Assembly (NCBI GenBank): GCA_017444165.1
Contig: JAFSXH010000123.1
Span: 1 to 9,278, forward strand
Origin: a bacterium
GTDB lineage: Bacteria; Vulcanimicrobiota; Xenobia; Xenobiales; Xenobiaceae
DNA length: 9,278 nucleotides
Direction: 5' to 3'
The notes under the pieces were generated by a model, which did no database searches, was not told where the DNA came from, and saw nothing but the letters and a program-made list of their open reading frames with translations. The stretch's first letter is position 1, and every line of letters begins with the position of its first letter. Made by a program: the position numbers and the translations under genes. Shown one piece after another: positions 6,660 to 9,278 of the stretch.

Positions 6660-7874
6660 TCAATGAGACTTGTTATAGTTAGCGATGATGTCATCGTAAT
6701 AATTGATGACCTGGCGCACATAGCGACGACGTTCATTGTAAGGACCAAAATAGAAACTGCGTTTGAATCCATAAACAATCGTATTTCTCAATTGACTCAA
6801 GCTCATATCAAATGTCTTAATCGCTAACTCTAACTCATCGGTTACAGTCGTATGACTAACTAAACGATTATCTGTACAAAGTGTTGCTGAAAGATTAGCA
6901 TCTAACATCTTACCAAAGGCGTGATTTTCTGGTTTGCCAATGGCGGGATTAGTCTGTAAATTACTAGTCATACAAACTTCTATGGTAATGCGACTATCAG
7001 CAATGTGTCGACAGAGTCTATCCACATACTGTTGAGGATTGGCAATACTCGGACCACAGAGGTTAGGTGAGAAGAGGTGATAACCGTGACCTATGCGATC
7101 AGCGTGGAGATCAGTTATAGCTTGGAAGATACTTTCAGGGCCATAGGCCTCACCAGCATGAACCGTTTTATGCATAAAATTCTTGTGGACAAAATTGTAA
7201 GCCTTAATATGTTCACTGGCAGGATGGCCAGCCTCCGCTCCAGCTAAGTCGAAACCAACAATAGGAATGCCCTTCTCATCGCGCAATCTAACCATCGCAC
7301 GAGCTAATTCCAAAGAAGCCATTGAGCAGACCTCTTCCAAAGGAGTTTCACGGAAGACATCAATTAAATTGTGATAATATGGGGAACTTTCAGCTACAAA
7401 GAATCGCATAGCACAGGCTATAATGCCGTAATGGAAGGGAGGTTCACCCTTTTCAGTAACTGCCGCCGATGAATTGTACTCTTTTTCAGCTTTTTTAAAA
7501 CCGCGATCTACAGAAGTGACAACCTGCTCTAAATCTAAACCTGGACGGATGTGCAACTGAGGAGCGAAGCGCACTTCTATGTAGCGCACTCCTTCGTTAA
7601 TGTTATCCCAGGCTAATTCATAGGCCACTCTTTCCAGAGCCTCTTCATCAATTAGAACAGCACAGGTGTAATTGAAACCTTGCAAATATTCCACTAAATT
7701 AGCATAATGTGGACGAAAAACCAATTCATTCATACCCTCTTCAGTGTAAGAAGGCAACTCTACATTGCGCTCTTTAGCTAATTCTATCAAAGTGTTTAAA
7801 CGCAAAGATCCATCTAGGTGCAAGTGCAGGTCGGTCTTAGGGAGAGCGGTAATGACGTCACGCGGCAAAATCAT
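6660..7874 (-). CDS. add: Adenosine deaminase
   Basis: 404 residues. The enzyme hydrolyses adenosine (and deoxyadenosine) to inosine and ammonia in purine salvage, in the cytoplasm, using one zinc ion. Seen in order: DLHLHLDGS with zinc ligands H17 and H19; GFDLAGAEAGHP (207-218), which forms part of the substrate site; TVHAGEA with zinc ligand H239 and catalytic E242; RIGHG with H263; and CTDN with D335 as the last zinc ligand. The usual second Asp of the TDD motif is Asn336; TDNRL-type motifs are known in a branch of bacterial adenosine deaminases, so activity is expected. It is longer than the E. coli enzyme (333 residues), partly from an insert around 131-147. No signal peptide. A GGAGG site (7887-7891) lies 12 bases before the ATG, a rather long spacing, but no better in-frame start is present. 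It is divergent from the S8 protease and followed by a strong terminator. Adenine or N6-methyl-AMP deaminase is less likely because of the length and motif set. Confidence 0.92.
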   Translation of the reverse strand: MILPRDVITALPKTDLHLHLDGSLRLNTLIELAKERNVELPSYTEEGMNELVFRPHYANLVEYLQGFNYTCAVLIDEEALERVAYELAWDNINEGVRYIEVRFAPQLHIRPGLDLEQVVTSVDRGFKKAEKEYNSSAAVTEKGEPPFHYGIIACAMRFFVAESSPYYHNLIDVFRETPLEEVCSMASLELARAMVRLRDEKGIPIVGFDLAGAEAGHPASEHIKAYNFVHKNFMHKTVHAGEAYGPESIFQAITDLHADRIGHGYHLFSPNLCGPSIANPQQYVDRLCRHIADSRITIEVCMTSNLQTNPAIGKPENHAFGKMLDANLSATLCTDNRLVSHTTVTDELELAIKTFDMSLSQLRNTIVYGFKRSFYFGPYNERRRYVRQVINYYDDIIANYNKSH

Positions 7875-8033
7875 CTTGCAAAAATTCCTCCATTCTTTTA
7901 GCTTTTGCTCTTCTAATGATCGTGGAGTTCTCCTTTTTTTGTAAATTTGCCATTTTGTTTACTTTTCTGCTCAACATTTTTATATTTTTTGTACTATACT
8001 ATTCGAGTGAGATTAGCCTATGTGGAGGCCGCA
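7875..8033. promoter_or_regulatory. Divergent intergenic region between add and the S8 protease gene
   Basis: This 159-base AT-rich region separates two divergent genes and should carry both promoters. The plus-strand promoter candidate is listed separately. For add no clear -35/-10 pair was found by eye; only its GGAGG site at 7887-7891 is evident. Confidence 0.5.
7971..8000 (+). promoter_or_regulatory. Candidate sigma-70-type promoter for the S8 protease gene
   Basis: TCAACA (7971-7976, four of six matches to TTGACA) and TATACT (7995-8000, five of six to TATAAT) are 18 bases apart. Transcription would start near 8007, leaving a leader of about 27 bases with the GGAGG site. This is a by-eye match in AT-rich DNA, so chance is possible. 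Confidence 0.45.
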
Positions 8034-9278
8034 GTGTTAAATAGTCTTAATTCTGTACAAGTTTCACGCTTGGATTCTCTGCAAAATAGCAGTTATTCAG
8101 GTGTCGTCTTTAAGCCTGACGAAGGAATAGTGGAAAATTTTACTATTGATGATCAGGTAGATATAAGATTTGTTGCCAGCGACGAGTTGGAACAGATTTT
8201 TGCCGCTACTGCTGATAAGGCGGCTAAATTAGAAGATCGCTTGGGTGATCATGTTCCAGGTCAGATTATCGTCAAGACTAAAGGTTCTATAATGTGCGGA
8301 GCTAACAATATCGCGGCTAAGTATGGGGGAAGGGTCTTAGAAAAATTTGACCTCAATAATCCCATATTCAAAGGTTCTCAAGGGGAGATGCTCCACATTC
8401 AGCTTCCCGAAGGTATGAGTACGGCCCAGGCTATGGCGGCTATGAAGGAAGATTCCAGCATCGATTACGCTGTACCAAACAATATCTATAGATTAGAGGA
8501 TGAGCCGAAGGAGCAGAATGCTTCTCAAGATGGTGCAGGCAAGGCTAATCAAACTGTAGGTGGCAAAGTTCCTAACGATCTTGATTCTAAACTTTGGGGC
8601 TTGCAGAATAACGGTCAAGATGGCGGCAAGGCTGGTTGTGATATTGGGGCTACTCAAGCTTGGCAGAAGACCACGGGACTCCCCAACGGTCAAGGTCCTA
8701 TTATCGCCGTAATCGATACGGGTGTAGATTACAACCATCCCGACTTGGTTGACAATATCTGGACTAATCCTGGTGAGATACCTGGCAATGGTATAGATGA
8801 CGACGGCAATGGTGTAATTGACGATGTTCACGGTTACAACGCTCACGATGACAATGGCGATCCTATGGATGGCCATTCACACGGGACCCACTGCGCTGGA
8901 ACAATCGCCGCAAAGGGTAACAACGGTCAAGGTGTAGTTGGTGTCAATTGGGACGCTACGATTATGCCTATTAAAATCTTTGGAGATGATGGCTCTACCG
9001 ACGCGGCCAGCATTATCCGCGCCATAACTTACGCCACAAAGATGGGAGCTCGCATCACCTCCAACTCTTGGGGAGGCGGCCCCGCTAACGAGGCGATCAA
9101 AGAGGCTTTTGCCAAATCGAACGCTCTGCATATAATGGCCGCGGGTAACTCTTCGGACAACAACGATGAAGTGCCTCACTTCCCTGCCAGCTATCGTTTG
9201 CCTAACAGCATTGCCGTGGCCGCTACGGATCGCAACGATCAGATGGCCTACTTCTCTTGTTATGGAAAGAATACTGTA
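8034..9278 (+). CDS. Subtilisin-family (S8) serine protease, C-terminus cut by window edge
   Basis: 415 residues are visible and the frame is open to the right edge. Seen: an N-terminal stretch without an evident signal peptide; a region about 70-155 (PGQIIVKTKG at its start, ending IDYAVPNNIY) that looks like a subtilase propeptide acting as intramolecular chaperone and inhibitor; then the catalytic domain. Catalytic Asp is D228 (AVIDTGVDYNHPDL), catalytic His is H283 (HSHGTHCAGT), and the oxyanion-hole Asn is N372 (AAGNSS). The GTSMA serine motif would lie beyond the edge. An Asp/Gly/Asn-rich loop (about 252-268) is common in this S8 subgroup and may bind calcium. The start is GTG 8034 with GGAGG at 8024-8028, five bases upstream. 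Other in-frame GTGs at 8022 and 8007 would add residues but have poorer ribosome binding sites and still give no signal peptide. It is divergent from add. A complete gene would be expected, probably with extra C-terminal domains, but this cannot be seen. Confidence 0.88.
   Translation, partial: MLNSLNSVQVSRLDSLQNSSYSGVVFKPDEGIVENFTIDDQVDIRFVASDELEQIFAATADKAAKLEDRLGDHVPGQIIVKTKGSIMCGANNIAAKYGGRVLEKFDLNNPIFKGSQGEMLHIQLPEGMSTAQAMAAMKEDSSIDYAVPNNIYRLEDEPKEQNASQDGAGKANQTVGGKVPNDLDSKLWGLQNNGQDGGKAGCDIGATQAWQKTTGLPNGQGPIIAVIDTGVDYNHPDLVDNIWTNPGEIPGNGIDDDGNGVIDDVHGYNAHDDNGDPMDGHSHGTHCAGTIAAKGNNGQGVVGVNWDATIMPIKIFGDDGSTDAASIIRAITYATKMGARITSNSWGGGPANEAIKEAFAKSNALHIMAAGNSSDNNDEVPHFPASYRLPNSIAVAATDRNDQMAYFSCYGKNTV

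Noticed and set aside
6866..6874. Asn in place of the second Asp of the adenosine deaminase TDD motif
   Set aside because: Looked like a broken catalytic site at first, but a TDNRL form is known in a branch of bacterial adenosine deaminases, so it is a family variant.
8493..9179. Two minus-strand ORFs of 127 and 100 codons
   Set aside because: Antisense to the S8 protease, whose catalytic Asp and His motifs lie in the plus frame.

Overview
The window looks like chromosomal DNA of an AT-rich bacterium. One gene has a clear Sec signal peptide, which suggests an envelope with an exported compartment. I cannot place the lineage. No mobile element, phage gene, CRISPR array, tRNA or rRNA is visible. 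There are six protein-coding genes, two of them cut by the window edges, and the coding density is high.

Left part (1-4117, minus strand): two adjacent long RelA/SpoT homologues (RSH), transcribed right to left. The first in transcription order (RSH2, 661 aa) ends 17 bases inside the start of the second (RSH1, at least 716 aa, running off the left edge). Both keep the HD-type (p)ppGpp hydrolase residues. The synthetase centre is almost fully erased in RSH2 and partly changed in RSH1. Only RSH1 carries the zinc-finger-like regulatory region. They look like an old tandem duplication that diverged into an alarmone-hydrolysing pair, and this is the most unusual thing in the window.

Middle (4268-6572): a secreted M2/ACE-like zinc metallopeptidase is divergent from the RSH pair across 150 bases that probably hold both promoters. 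It converges on a MarR-like regulator gene, with a possible hairpin terminator at the junction.

Right part (6597-9278): an adenosine deaminase gene (minus strand) ends in a strong intrinsic terminator located just before the marR-like gene. Upstream of add, a divergent intergenic region carries a plausible promoter for a subtilisin-family (S8) protease. That protease starts at a GTG with a good Shine-Dalgarno site and runs off the right edge before its catalytic serine.

Functional reading: alarmone turnover (RSH pair), purine salvage (add), one probable transcriptional regulator and two proteases. Apart from the RSH pair, these look like neighbouring housekeeping genes rather than one dedicated system. 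I found no convincing new defence or mobile system.
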